Shown: positions 26,865-36,677, counted from the first letter of the stretch. The stretch is 64,000 nt of DNA from JADJLQ01 sp031417835 (GCA_031417835.1 JANOWJ010000188.1:5408-69407); one strand, 5' to 3'. The notes: generated from the sequence alone by a model not told the origin. A program made the numbers and translations.

Positions 26865-27665
26865 TTATAAGAGTCCTAATAATACCGCAAGCCCCATCAA
26901 TACAATGCAGCAAGCTGTAATCCGTTTGATCAAAAGAATGTTTATTTTTTTTAAATATTGATTTCCAACCCATGCCCCTGAGATGGCTGCTACTACAGCT
27001 ATGATAATTAAATAATAAGCCTCAGGTACTTTGCCATTGAGGATATCTGGGACATATACCGCTATGCGAGTCACATCGACCAAGCAAGCAATGGCGACTC
27101 CCGTACCTATAAACACTTCTTTGCTCAACGGATAACGAATCAAAAACGCACTGCGCAAAGCGCCTTGATGACCGGATAATCCGCCGAAAAAACCCGATAA
27201 TAATCCACCAATTGTCATTGATCCATTACCCCACGGCTTTTTGCCAAAATCGACAAATTCCAGTATGCCAAAAAATATGATCAATAAGCCGATTAGTACA
27301 TTGACCACTGTGATCGAAGTGGACCATGTCCCGATGTGGATCGGATATGAGATGCTTATTCTATTTAAAAATGCCAAGCTAAAAGCACCAATCAAAGCTC
27401 CAAGTATCGCAGCAACACCAAATCGCATCAAAATGACGATATCGATATGGTTTTTGACTAACAGCAGTTTGAACAAATTATTTATAAAATGAACGATAGC
27501 CGTCATCAGTATAGCTTGCTCTATCGGAAAGCTCATGGCGAATACCGGCAACAGTAAAGTGCCCAAGCCAAATCCGGAGTAAAAGGTAAGTAACGAAGCT
27601 CCGAAACTGACTAGTATAATCAACAGGATTTGGAGCGGCAGATTATCGAGCAATAACACAATCAT
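26865..27665 (-). CDS. TauE/SafE-family anion permease
   Basis: This 266-residue membrane protein has about eight helices and the repeated TauE pattern: SFGASLLTFYSGFGLGTLLLPVFAM near the N-terminus and GGLLSGFFGGLSGHQGALRSAFLI in the middle. The family (TSUP) exports or imports sulfite, sulfonates or sulfate. Its ATG overlaps the NDH-2 stop (TGATG), so the two are coupled. The substrate is unknown. It is separate from the TauE domain at 47200-48057. Confidence 0.86.
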   Translation of the reverse strand: MIVLLLDNLPLQILLIILVSFGASLLTFYSGFGLGTLLLPVFAMSFPIEQAILMTAIVHFINNLFKLLLVKNHIDIVILMRFGVAAILGALIGAFSLAFLNRISISYPIHIGTWSTSITVVNVLIGLLIIFFGILEFVDFGKKPWGNGSMTIGGLLSGFFGGLSGHQGALRSAFLIRYPLSKEVFIGTGVAIACLVDVTRIAVYVPDILNGKVPEAYYLIIIAVVAAISGAWVGNQYLKKINILLIKRITACCIVLMGLAVLLGLL

Positions 27666-28984
27666 CAGAATGGTTTTGGATCATTTGCAAGATCTTTTTT
27701 GAGCTCGCGTCTAAAGTCCTTTTTCGGCCTGATAATAAATCGAAGGGCTTGATCATAGGACAAGTAATTGGATACCCAATTGATAAACACAAAGATCTTA
27801 TTGCGCACACCGAGCAATTGAAACAAGTGTACAAATAACCAAATCAGCCAAGCAAAAAAACCATGAAAAGAAATCCAACCAAATTCTGCCACGGCTTTAT
27901 TTCGTCCGATGGTGGCCAATGTGCCCAGATTGCGATATTTGAACGCTTGCCACCGATAATCGGATAGATGCATTCGTTTAAAATTATAAGCAAGATTTTT
28001 AGCTTGCTGGATGGCCACTTGGGCTACCTGAGGATGGCCTTGAGGCAACGATTCAGATTCCATGGCGGCAAGGTCACCTATGACAAATATATTTTTATGA
28101 GATTCCACTTGATTAAAAGCATTTACTTTGACTCGCTGCCCTCTGGTCAGCGTGGATTCTGGTAAGCCCGGTATGATAGCACCAGTGAGTCCAGCGGTCC
28201 AGATGACATTTTTGCTCATAATCTTGGACCCATCCTGCAGGTAGACAAAATCTTCATCTACATTTGCTACACGATTGTTTTTCATTACCAATACACCCAT
28301 TTTCTTCAGATATCGCTCTGCTGCCATAGAAGAACTTTTGGACATCGTGGCTAGAATGGTACTGTTAGCTTCAATAAGATAGATATCTACTTCTTTAGGA
28401 TTGAGTTCATTGTAATCCTTTGGTAGAATATATCGTTTCATCTCAGCCAAAGATCCTGCAAGCTCTACACCCGAGGGTCCGCCGCCTATAATGACGATAT
28501 CTACATAACCTTGTTTTTTATCATAATCAGATTCGACCAATGCTGATTCATAATGATCTAGTATGGTATTGCGTACGAGCAGTGATTCAGAAAGAGATTT
28601 TAAGGTAAGGGCAATCTGTTCAATGTTTTTATTGCCAAAAAAATTAGTCTTTGCGCCGGTCGCTATTACCAGATAGTCATATTGTAATGACCCGATCTCA
28701 GTATGTAGCGTATTATGGTCCAAGTCTACGTGGCTCACTTCCCCTATTCTGATAAACACTTTACTATCTGACCTAAGGATTCGACGCAACGGAAAAGAAA
28801 TCGTGCTTGGCTCTAGCCCTGCCATTGCTACTTGATAGAATAATGGTTGAAACTGGTGGTAATTGTTTTTGTCGATCAAGACCACTTGAAATTTGCTTTT
28901 GGAGAGCTTACGCGCAAGCATAAGGCCTGCAAAACCTGCCCCTACGATGACAATTCTTGGAAGATCACTTTGAGGTATATTCAA
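27665..28984 (-). CDS. ndh: Type II NADH:quinone oxidoreductase (NDH-2)
   Basis: This 439-residue flavoprotein has the FAD dinucleotide motif IVIVGAGFAGLMLARKL at residues 11-27, followed by NNYHQFQPLFYQVAMAGLEPSTISFPLRRIL. The NADH motif VDIVIIGGGPSGVELAGSL follows, then FVIGDLAAME and HPQVAQVAIQQAKNLA. The C-terminal hydrophobic part (FFAWLIWLFVHLFQLLGVRNKIFVFINWV) anchors it in the membrane. It oxidises NADH without ion pumping, an alternative to the Na+-NQR in this window. It is the first gene of a three-gene operon. Confidence 0.93.
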   Translation of the reverse strand: MNIPQSDLPRIVIVGAGFAGLMLARKLSKSKFQVVLIDKNNYHQFQPLFYQVAMAGLEPSTISFPLRRILRSDSKVFIRIGEVSHVDLDHNTLHTEIGSLQYDYLVIATGAKTNFFGNKNIEQIALTLKSLSESLLVRNTILDHYESALVESDYDKKQGYVDIVIIGGGPSGVELAGSLAEMKRYILPKDYNELNPKEVDIYLIEANSTILATMSKSSSMAAERYLKKMGVLVMKNNRVANVDEDFVYLQDGSKIMSKNVIWTAGLTGAIIPGLPESTLTRGQRVKVNAFNQVESHKNIFVIGDLAAMESESLPQGHPQVAQVAIQQAKNLAYNFKRMHLSDYRWQAFKYRNLGTLATIGRNKAVAEFGWISFHGFFAWLIWLFVHLFQLLGVRNKIFVFINWVSNYLSYDQALRFIIRPKKDFRRELKKDLANDPKPF

Positions 28985-29053
28985 ATTGCTTGGTGATTTA
29001 ATTTTGTGAAATTAAGCGAAAATGAGGCCATCCATTTTAAATAATGCACTTCT

Positions 29054-32000
29054 CTATTGCACAGTGACTTTCCCTCCTTTTATTCTGGCCTTCACCCTGA
29101 GATCGTACATTTCTTCACACAAGATGGCCGGTAGATGATAGGACCCAGTATAAGTAGCTCTGGCCCGTGTGGTGAATGTCTTAGTAGTTCCTGGAAGCAA
29201 GGTAAAGAAGGTCAGCACACGGTCATCCCGGATATCCTGATATTGATATTGGCGGCCTGACTGTACTTCTTCTCCTAACATTCGCTCATTGATAATCTCC
29301 CAACCAGCGGGTAGGATATGATTTAAAGCAAGGTTTTGATAAGATTTGAACGCAATCCCGGTATGTTTTATGGTAATGGAAATGCTTATTTGATCGCCTT
29401 TGTTGAGGGCCGCCGGATCTATGACTTGGCCAAGTGCATTGTTATATCTGACATCTAGTTTGAGATTATTGGATTCATCCCCAGTCAAATCTTGTACTGG
29501 CTGACCTTGTATCGAGGTTAGTACATAGATCGGTGCAGCAGATGGATTTTCTATAGTCACAGTTTTAGTAAGACTGGTGCCCATTTTAGGATCGATTAAA
29601 AAGGATGGAGCTGTCGCTGTCACATTTTGTTTTTCGTCATTACCCACTTGATATTTAAAGTTCCATTTTGCATCAGCCACCGCATTGCCTTGAAATTGGC
29701 CCAACACCTTAAGTGCATAAGCCAGAGCTTGGGTATTCCATTGCTGATTTGTATTCAATTGTTCTGCGATATCGATGGCATATTCTGCTGCTTTAGATTT
29801 TTCACCTACTTCCAAAAAAGTCTCCATCACCATGGCTTGATCACGCAAAGGGCTGCCGTATGAGTATCCTGACTCGATGTAGTCAGTTGATTCCGGTGCT
29901 TTGACCATCAGACTTTTGGCTGTTTCCTTTTGACCTACTACTGCATACGCAGCGGCCAGCCTCCAGCGGGCATTATTGCCTAATTGGCCATATTCCTTTA
30001 ATCGATTCATTGCCCCCAGTTCTGGTATACCCACAATGGCTAAGGTATATAACCGGTATGCTTGATCAAGGCCATGATTGGCACTATATAATGGCTTTTG
30101 ACTCAGATCATAAAGATTTGCGATCCTTCGCTGATAGTTTTTCCAACTGAGCAGCAGATGGTCGGGTACTAAATACCCTTTTTTTTGAGCCTCGATCATA
30201 AAATGTCCTATATAGCTAGTGACCCAAGGATCAGTATGTTGTCCTGCTCCCGGCCAAAGAGCAAATGATCCATCTGATTGACTGAATCGGTTGAGCGCTG
30301 AGATCGCTCCCTGGATATTGTTCTTTACTTCCTGCATTCGTTTAGCATCCAATTGTATAAATTTATCCAAATACAATTGAGGGAAGGCTGCTGAGGCGAT
30401 CTGTTCGGCACAGCCATATGGGTATTGGATGAGATCATCTATGTACTTCGACATTCTCACCGGTTGGAAGGTAGATACTTCGATTTGACCTTTTAGATCT
30501 ACAGCTGTGGTCGGTCCGATGAGTTGGATCGTTTTAGAAGCTCCTGCTTCAATAAGGATAGAACTGACAATACTGGAAAAGGGGTTTGGGTTTCGAGTTT
30601 CGATTTCGATTTCATTTTTTGCAGTTTCACCGTTGGCTTTGGCTTCTATCGTGATCAACGATTTGCCAGGTTTATCGCTGGTTTTAAATGTGAAATATTC
30701 CATAATATCGCCTGAGCCTTGAGCCTGGATATTTTTAGTGTTCGATTCCCATTGGATCAGATTGTTCTTATCCTTGACGGTCACGCTGATCTGTTTAATA
30801 TTTGATTCTGTCACGAATATATTGACAGGCAGAGTCACCTCCTCTCCGGTGCTCAGGACTCTGGGTAGCGTTGGTAAAATCATCAAAGCACTCTTGACCG
30901 GGAAAGTTTTGTCGACCGACCCGTAAGCACCGTCGCCAGCTGCGACCACCATAGCTCGCACAGATCCTGCATAGTTGGAGATACGAATGGTATGTTTTTT
31001 CTTTTCGCCTTTTTTAAGCTGGAATGGGCCTAAATGAATGACCGGTGATTTGAATCGGGTGACATTGTTTTTTGAATTTCCACTATTGAGTGATTCGTCA
31101 CCACCTATGCTCAGAATACTTTCAAGTTTGCCGCCAAAAGCTCCTAACACATGATCGTAGACATCCCAGGTACGTACTCCCAAAGCTTCTTTAGCATAAA
31201 ATTGTCCATATGCATCCGGGGTTTTAAAACTAGTCAAGTCCAGCAAGCCTTCGTCTACTATATCTAATGTATAGGCCATAGCTCTACCATTCGTCTCCGA
31301 TATTTCGATTTGTTCTGCACGATCCGGCTTGAAGGATGTGTTGCTGGCATTGATTTTGGGAAGAAGTCGGGCTGCCTCATTTTCAATGTAGATCGGATGA
31401 ATACCATACATGCGCATCGGCAGATCATTGCCAATAAATCCATGGGGTTGAATAAGCTGTACATGGGCGTAGATGGCAGGTGCCATCTGCGGTGTAGCTT
31501 GAAATCGGAAGATATAAGGGCTTTTATCTATTGTCACCCAATGGGATTCGATGACTTTACTCCCATTCTCCAATGTGATCAACATTTTGGACAAAACTGG
31601 TGCAGGTATACTCAGCTCTACCATTTCTGTGGTGTTATATTTTTCTTTGCTCGTGTGCAGTCTAAGTAAGGTCGCCATATCAAAATTTTTATCTGATCCT
31701 CCCTCTGGCCAACCGGCATATGCAAAATCCCCACTACAATGCCCCGACTCTACATCACATACTCTGATCATATAGCGGCCCCAATGATTGATGTCTGCCT
31801 TCCATTCTGCAAGTCCATTCGCATTGGTGGTGATGGTCGACTTGCGAATTGCTTTCGTATGGGTGGTGCTGTTGTAATCCGCATAGGCATTTTCTCGGTG
31901 CTCCCACCACCAACGCCATTCCATTTCATACAGTCCTACCGTCAATTTTCGGTTGCCTTGAGGTTTGCCTTTTGGGTCTATGGAAGCAAACTGTATGGAT

Positions 32001-34570
32001 GAAGGCGCATTGATATTTAGGGTGCGGTACCCCCATGGATCTGAAGGTAGCTTGACCCCTACGTAGTGTCGATATGGATGATAAACAGAGCTATTAGATT
32101 GCATGCTAAAGTCACCTCCTGGCTCTGAGACCTCTATGTTAGTCCGGAGATTCATAATGCCTGCTGGCTTAAAGTCTTTAGCTATTGTCAAGGGCACATT
32201 AGCATGACCATCTGCATCTAATGCACCATCGTATAAAGTAAATTCAGGTTGGTCTATGTTGCTCCTGGCTGGATCAGTGAATGAAAACTCCTTAAAAGTA
32301 GGCCAACTGGATTCTGCTGTTGACCATTTACCACTTACTTTAGCGGTCAGACCTTGGGCTTTCAAGCCAGTCAACCAATTGGCACTCAAATTGATATTGG
32401 ATTGCGAAGCAAAAAGTTCAGCGGGAGCATCCCAAATTATTTTTAATCGATTAGGTTTGATCGCTTCCACTTTCAATGATTTTGTAAACTCTACACCGCC
32501 TGCCTTGACTACTGCGCGCCATATGCCTGTATTGGCATCAGGCGTCGTTTTTATGGGAAATGAATAAATGCCGCCTACCGACTGACTATTTATTTTTTGG
32601 ACGACGAGTTTGTTGCGGGCATCAAATATCTGCATACTCACAGGGTGGCCTACTGGTAATCTTATTTCCCGATCATTTAAAATAAAATTGAGGTACAGGC
32701 TATCACCTGGACGCCAGACGCCTCGCTCACCATATATATATCCCTTGAGTCCTTTGTGCACTTTTTCACCATCGACATCAAAGGCAGACATCGAAAGATT
32801 GAGCCCTTCACTTAATTTGAGATATCCTTTTTGCCCTTGGTGCGAAACTACAATAGCTGCAGGGCTACTTGTCACTAATTGTTGAGCGATCCCGTCAGCA
32901 TTAGTTGTCAATTGAATAATTTTTTGGGATTGCAAATCATATACTTCCAAGACAGCTCCATTGATAGGGTCAGTGGTGCGTAAGTCAGTAACTGCCACAA
33001 ACAATTGTTTGTCCGCCAATTTGGCTATGATACCAAAGTTGGACACAACGATATTTTTTGAAATGAAATGATCCGCATTGTAAAAGGCAGCTTTACAAGG
33101 ATCTTCGCGGTCGTTCCAATCATAACCTTCATAATAGCCATCTGTACCGTAATAATTTTCATCAAAGAAGCTAATGAGTTCTTCATTGGATGAAGCTACC
33201 AACGGCTCGTTTTTTTCCGGCTCGATACATGGCAAATACGTATCTGATGGTGTAAATCCTATCCGGATTTGGTAGATCGCATTAGGATCCGTTTTTAATA
33301 GAGAACTTAAGTCTATGGCATAATGGGACCATTGGGTATGATCTACACCTGGACTAAGGTCATTGAGTTTGATTTTAGTTTGACTGATGATCTTACCTAC
33401 CCGATATAATTCATAACTTTCATTCAGCTCATTTGTTTGTAAAAATTGCAAAATATTATTGTCATAAATTTTAAATACTTCGACTTCTATCGATTTTAAG
33501 CCAATCGCTTCAAATGGCAGTATGACTTCATTGGATTGAGGCACAATATTGCCCTTACCTACGAATCTAACCGCGGGTTTGGATCCTGGGATATTGATCT
33601 CCCATTCACTGCTCCCATGCAATTTGATATTTTTGATGGAGGTGATCCCAGTGGAGAGGCTGACGATGATATCCCCTTCAAGTTCACCGGCGACATACGT
33701 GTATATTTTGTTACCATCCATCACATGGCGAAGGCTTGATGTTGAATTCTTAATAGAGATAAGTCCTTCAAGGTTTTGGGTGGCTTTGAGGTTATCGCTA
33801 TATGTGCTGACTATCCTGGATTGCGGTCTACCTTCGTGACGGACATCCATCAGATTAAATTGATTTGGATCATATACGGGCAGTATATACTTGCCAGTTT
33901 CATTGATCCCCATCATCTGAGTATTCCATTGAAGGTCTACTTTAGAGTCTTTCTTGCCCACTACTTTTTGTACGGTGTATGTGCTGGAGTTGGCTCCTGT
34001 GTGATGCACCCAGCTGATACTGAGAGGCTGGCCATCTTGAGTTGCTTGAAGTGCTTTTTCTATTTGAGCAGGCTCAGCTTCGTCGGAGGTAGTGACCTCA
34101 CCATTTAGATTAAATACATTGTCGGCGACCAATTCAAAAACAGGCTTTGTGACGGCAAACGAAAATTCTCGAGTTTGTACGTTATAATTCAAAGACTTAA
34201 AATGTTTAGCCACATCCTGGTTAATGCTTTCAAAGTCTACCGTCACGGCATAAGTAGTACCCGGTTTTAATTTTTGACTAGGCTTGAATGCAAGCGTGTT
34301 TTTTGACTCCCAGTAGGCTTCACCCGAAATGGATGGTTTGAGCGAAATAACCCCAGCTTTTAATGGTTTACCTACCTCTTCGTCAGCTACTATATCGTCG
34401 ACAAAAATGTATTTTAAGGTAGATTGACTTGAGATGATGCCCTTGGTATAGGATCGCAAGACTGTGCTTAAGAGTTCGGCATCGGGCAGCACCGGTGCGG
34501 ATGGTTTGCAACTATAAATAAAAAGGAAAATTATGAATAAAACCGGACGGACTAGTGATTTGGAAGCCAT
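29054..34570 (-). CDS. Bacterial alpha-2-macroglobulin lipoprotein with thioester
   Basis: This 1838-residue protein starts with a short lipoprotein-type signal (FIIFLFIYSCKPS, cysteine at about residue 21). Tandem macroglobulin-type beta domains follow, including DVDGEKVHKGLKGYIYGERGVWRPGDSLYLNFILND, typical of the MG2 region. The bait/ANATO-like region follows, and the thioester motif YPYGCAEQ (Cys1387, Gln1390) with alpha-alpha helices. The C-terminal receptor-like domain ends it. The family traps proteases in the periplasm. In many bacteria it is encoded with the repair transglycosylase pbpC; no pbpC is adjacent here. The gene stands alone. Confidence 0.93.
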   Translation of the reverse strand: MASKSLVRPVLFIIFLFIYSCKPSAPVLPDAELLSTVLRSYTKGIISSQSTLKYIFVDDIVADEEVGKPLKAGVISLKPSISGEAYWESKNTLAFKPSQKLKPGTTYAVTVDFESINQDVAKHFKSLNYNVQTREFSFAVTKPVFELVADNVFNLNGEVTTSDEAEPAQIEKALQATQDGQPLSISWVHHTGANSSTYTVQKVVGKKDSKVDLQWNTQMMGINETGKYILPVYDPNQFNLMDVRHEGRPQSRIVSTYSDNLKATQNLEGLISIKNSTSSLRHVMDGNKIYTYVAGELEGDIIVSLSTGITSIKNIKLHGSSEWEINIPGSKPAVRFVGKGNIVPQSNEVILPFEAIGLKSIEVEVFKIYDNNILQFLQTNELNESYELYRVGKIISQTKIKLNDLSPGVDHTQWSHYAIDLSSLLKTDPNAIYQIRIGFTPSDTYLPCIEPEKNEPLVASSNEELISFFDENYYGTDGYYEGYDWNDREDPCKAAFYNADHFISKNIVVSNFGIIAKLADKQLFVAVTDLRTTDPINGAVLEVYDLQSQKIIQLTTNADGIAQQLVTSSPAAIVVSHQGQKGYLKLSEGLNLSMSAFDVDGEKVHKGLKGYIYGERGVWRPGDSLYLNFILNDREIRLPVGHPVSMQIFDARNKLVVQKINSQSVGGIYSFPIKTTPDANTGIWRAVVKAGGVEFTKSLKVEAIKPNRLKIIWDAPAELFASQSNINLSANWLTGLKAQGLTAKVSGKWSTAESSWPTFKEFSFTDPARSNIDQPEFTLYDGALDADGHANVPLTIAKDFKPAGIMNLRTNIEVSEPGGDFSMQSNSSVYHPYRHYVGVKLPSDPWGYRTLNINAPSSIQFASIDPKGKPQGNRKLTVGLYEMEWRWWWEHRENAYADYNSTTHTKAIRKSTITTNANGLAEWKADINHWGRYMIRVCDVESGHCSGDFAYAGWPEGGSDKNFDMATLLRLHTSKEKYNTTEMVELSIPAPVLSKMLITLENGSKVIESHWVTIDKSPYIFRFQATPQMAPAIYAHVQLIQPHGFIGNDLPMRMYGIHPIYIENEAARLLPKINASNTSFKPDRAEQIEISETNGRAMAYTLDIVDEGLLDLTSFKTPDAYGQFYAKEALGVRTWDVYDHVLGAFGGKLESILSIGGDESLNSGNSKNNVTRFKSPVIHLGPFQLKKGEKKKHTIRISNYAGSVRAMVVAAGDGAYGSVDKTFPVKSALMILPTLPRVLSTGEEVTLPVNIFVTESNIKQISVTVKDKNNLIQWESNTKNIQAQGSGDIMEYFTFKTSDKPGKSLITIEAKANGETAKNEIEIETRNPNPFSSIVSSILIEAGASKTIQLIGPTTAVDLKGQIEVSTFQPVRMSKYIDDLIQYPYGCAEQIASAAFPQLYLDKFIQLDAKRMQEVKNNIQGAISALNRFSQSDGSFALWPGAGQHTDPWVTSYIGHFMIEAQKKGYLVPDHLLLSWKNYQRRIANLYDLSQKPLYSANHGLDQAYRLYTLAIVGIPELGAMNRLKEYGQLGNNARWRLAAAYAVVGQKETAKSLMVKAPESTDYIESGYSYGSPLRDQAMVMETFLEVGEKSKAAEYAIDIAEQLNTNQQWNTQALAYALKVLGQFQGNAVADAKWNFKYQVGNDEKQNVTATAPSFLIDPKMGTSLTKTVTIENPSAAPIYVLTSIQGQPVQDLTGDESNNLKLDVRYNNALGQVIDPAALNKGDQISISITIKHTGIAFKSYQNLALNHILPAGWEIINERMLGEEVQSGRQYQYQDIRDDRVLTFFTLLPGTTKTFTTRARATYTGSYHLPAILCEEMYDLRVKARIKGGKVTVQ

Positions 34571-34807
34571 TTAACTTAAAATTGAGATGTTTATGTAAAT
34601 CTAAGCTGAATTAGTTGATTGGGTACTTAATATGATTGGGAGATTACAACTAAGTTGAGATTTTTTATAAATTTTATGCCTCTAAATTTTTGAATACTAT
34701 TTTTGATTAGTTTAGGGTTTCAGGCTTGGGGGGCCATTAATAATATCTTAACTTTTTGAAAAGGACAATAAATATTGATTTTGAATTCTGGATTTGAAAT
34801 TTGGTAT

Positions 34808-34815
34808 TATCTTTG
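34808..34815 (+). promoter_or_regulatory. Candidate -7 promoter element of the cys/siroheme operon
   Basis: TATCTTTG is a full TAnnTTTG match. Transcription would start near 34822, giving a very short leader before the leader ORF start at 34833. A TTTG lies at 34780-34783 but 24 bases away, slightly too far for a standard -33 box. Another -7 match (TATTTTTG, 34698-34705) lies further upstream. Confidence 0.5.
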
Positions 34816-34832
34816 TCGAACTTAAAATCTTG

Positions 34833-34922
34833 ATGAAAATAAGACCTACCTTCTTAAGCTCCTTTAATAATGCCCCTTGTGCGTATTATTGTTGTCGCTT
34901 CTGCTGTTGTTGTACCTGTTAG
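34833..34922 (+). CDS. Cysteine-rich leader peptide of the sulfate-assimilation operon
   Basis: I found this ORF by hand. ATG at 34833 to TAG at 34920-34922 encodes 29 residues, starting MKIRPTFLSSF and ending CAYYCCRFCCCCTC. Eight of the last 14 residues are cysteine (residues 16, 20, 21, 24-27, 29). It lies 101 bases upstream of cysH, the first gene of an operon that makes sulfide for cysteine, and overlaps a terminator-like hairpin (34906-34945). Leader peptides rich in the pathway's product amino acid are the hallmark of ribosome-mediated attenuation. I infer that ribosomes stalled at UGU codons when Cys-tRNA is scarce block the hairpin and allow read-through. The -7 box at 34808-34815 supports its transcription. 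Confidence 0.82.
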   Translation: MKIRPTFLSSFNNAPCAYYCCRFCCCCTC

Positions 34923-34945
34923 TACAACGACCGTCTTATTTTTTT
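34906..34945 (+). terminator. Attenuator hairpin overlapping the leader peptide's Cys codons
   Basis: GTTGTTGTAC at 34906-34915 pairs with GTACAACGAC at 34922-34931 (ten pairs, one G-U) around the loop CTGTTA. The sequence CGTCTTATTTTTTT follows, with seven T at 34939-34945. The 5' arm is built from the UGU codons 25-27 and ACC of the leader ORF, and its stop codon straddles the loop and the 3' arm. A ribosome stalled on these codons would cover the 5' arm. The earlier UGU pair at codons 20-21 can pair with part of the same 3' arm, offering an alternative structure. The T tract begins a few bases after the stem. Confidence 0.72.
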
Positions 34946-35023
34946 GATTTTTCCATTCCAAAAATTTTCAAGTCGGTGTGATATAAAACAACCTTGTAGG
35001 TTTATGTTTTTAATAGTAAAAAA

Positions 35024-35740
35024 ATGACAGATCATCTAAATGAAATTGAACAAATAAATCTGCTCCTTGCGGAGGAGACCCATCTTGAGTTGATTTTTAA
35101 GAAACTGGCTACTTTGTACCCAGGATCGATTGCCTTTTCTACCAGCTTTAGTGAAGAAGACCAAGTCATATTACATTTTATAGCTTCTAGTACAGCCGAT
35201 ATTGAAACGTTCACCTTAGATACTGGTCGGTTATTTCCGGAGACTTATTCAACATGGTCCAGATCACTTGAAAAATATAAAAGAGTCATAAAATCCTATT
35301 CTCCAAACACTACCGCTATAGAGACTTTCGTCGAAGAAAACGGACCAAACAGTTTTTATGAGAGCGTAGATTTGAGGAAACAATGTTGTCATATTCGTAA
35401 AGTGGAGCCACTTCGCAGGGCATTGTTTGGCAAAAAAGTTTGGATTACCGGGATCCGAGCTTCACATTCGCCAGATCGTAGTCATATGCCGATGGTCGAG
35501 TGGGATGAAACGCATCAAGTGATCAAAATTCATCCATTATTGCAATGGGGGACCGAGGAACTCAAATCCTTTATCAAAAAAGAGGAGATTCCGTATAATG
35601 CATTACACGACAAAGGTTTTGTATCGATAGGATGTGCTCCTTGTACGCGTGCTATACAATCCGGCGAAGACTTTAGAGCTGGTCGATGGTGGTGGGAGAA
35701 TAAAGAAAACAAAGAGTGTGGCTTACATGTACACGCATAA
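35024..35740 (+). CDS. cysH: Assimilatory adenylyl-sulfate (APS) reductase
   Basis: This 238-residue protein has the PAPS/APS reductase fold: AFSTSFSEEDQVILHFI (nucleotide loop), DTGRLFPETY, and WITGIRASHSPDR. It carries the iron-sulfur cysteines Cys121-Cys122 (KQCCHIRK) and Cys204/Cys207 (GCAPC), which are diagnostic for APS reductases rather than PAPS reductases. The catalytic cysteine is in ECGLH at the C-terminus (Cys232). It therefore reduces APS to sulfite directly with thioredoxin or glutaredoxin. It is the first structural gene after the cysteine-rich leader, and cysD follows after 28 bases. Confidence 0.95.
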   Translation: MTDHLNEIEQINLLLAEETHLELIFKKLATLYPGSIAFSTSFSEEDQVILHFIASSTADIETFTLDTGRLFPETYSTWSRSLEKYKRVIKSYSPNTTAIETFVEENGPNSFYESVDLRKQCCHIRKVEPLRRALFGKKVWITGIRASHSPDRSHMPMVEWDETHQVIKIHPLLQWGTEELKSFIKKEEIPYNALHDKGFVSIGCAPCTRAIQSGEDFRAGRWWWENKENKECGLHVHA

Positions 35741-35768
35741 GCCAATATTGATATCACAAATTAAATTT

Positions 35769-36677
35769 ATGAACAATCATCATATAGATCATCTCAAAGA
35801 ATTGGAGGCTGAGAGCATATATATTATGCGCGAGACTGCTGCTCAATTTGAGCGTCCTGCTCTTTTATTTAGTGGAGGAAAGGATTCAATTACTATGGTG
35901 TATTTGGCCATAAAAGCATTTAGCCCAGCAGCTATCCCATTTCCTTTGGTCCATATCGATACGGGACATAACTTTCTCGAGGCTCTGGAATACAGGGACA
36001 ACCTCGCCATGCAGACCAAATCGAAGCTGATCGTGAGAAAAGTAGAAGATACCATCCGTCAAAAAAATCTTACAGAGCCCAAAGGCAAGTTTGCCAGCCG
36101 CAATTGGTTGCAGACACACACCCTGCTGGACACGATAGAAGAGTTTAAATTTGATGCTTGCATTGGCGGTGCTCGACGCGACGAAGAGAAAGCAAGAGCT
36201 AAAGAGCGTATTTTTTCTGTTCGAGATGAATTTGGTCAGTGGAACCCAAAACTTCAACGACCCGAGCTGTGGAATATATTCAATGGCAGAATCTCCAAAG
36301 GTGAAAATGTGAGAGTATTCCCCATTAGCAACTGGACAGAAATCGATGTTTGGAATTATATCAGGCAAGAACAAATACCCCTGCCATCCATCTACTTCTC
36401 GCATGAGCGGGAGGTCATCACGCACGATGGTCAATTGATTGCAGTATCTCCTTTTATCACTTTGGATGAAAACGATGTACGCCAGACTAAACGAGTGCGC
36501 TATCGTACAGTAGGCGATATGACATGCACCGCTGCTGTGGAATCCGAGGCCAATACGCTGGACCGGGTTATTACTGAAATCTTGGCCAGTAAAATTAGTG
36601 AACGGGGCGAAACCCGCATCGATGACCGGCAAACAGAAGCTGCAATGGAAGATCGAAAGGTGAATGGCTATTTCTAA
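35769..36677 (+). CDS. cysD: Sulfate adenylyltransferase subunit 2 (CysD)
   Basis: This protein of about 302 residues starts at the ATG at 35769 (MNNHHIDHLKELEAESIYIMRE), the standard CysD opening; the frame is open further upstream but that part lies inside cysH. Motifs are PALLFSGGKDSITMVYLAIKAF (PP-loop), HIDTGHNF, GGARRDEEKARAKERIFS, and VFPISNWTEIDVWNYI. The enzyme makes APS from sulfate and ATP with CysN. It lies 28 bases after cysH and 40 before cysN. Confidence 0.96.
   Translation: MNNHHIDHLKELEAESIYIMRETAAQFERPALLFSGGKDSITMVYLAIKAFSPAAIPFPLVHIDTGHNFLEALEYRDNLAMQTKSKLIVRKVEDTIRQKNLTEPKGKFASRNWLQTHTLLDTIEEFKFDACIGGARRDEEKARAKERIFSVRDEFGQWNPKLQRPELWNIFNGRISKGENVRVFPISNWTEIDVWNYIRQEQIPLPSIYFSHEREVITHDGQLIAVSPFITLDENDVRQTKRVRYRTVGDMTCTAAVESEANTLDRVITEILASKISERGETRIDDRQTEAAMEDRKVNGYF

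Noticed and set aside
35886..36632. 248-codon frame antisense to cysD
   Set aside because: It is a shadow of the strongly conserved cysD frame and has no recognisable domain.
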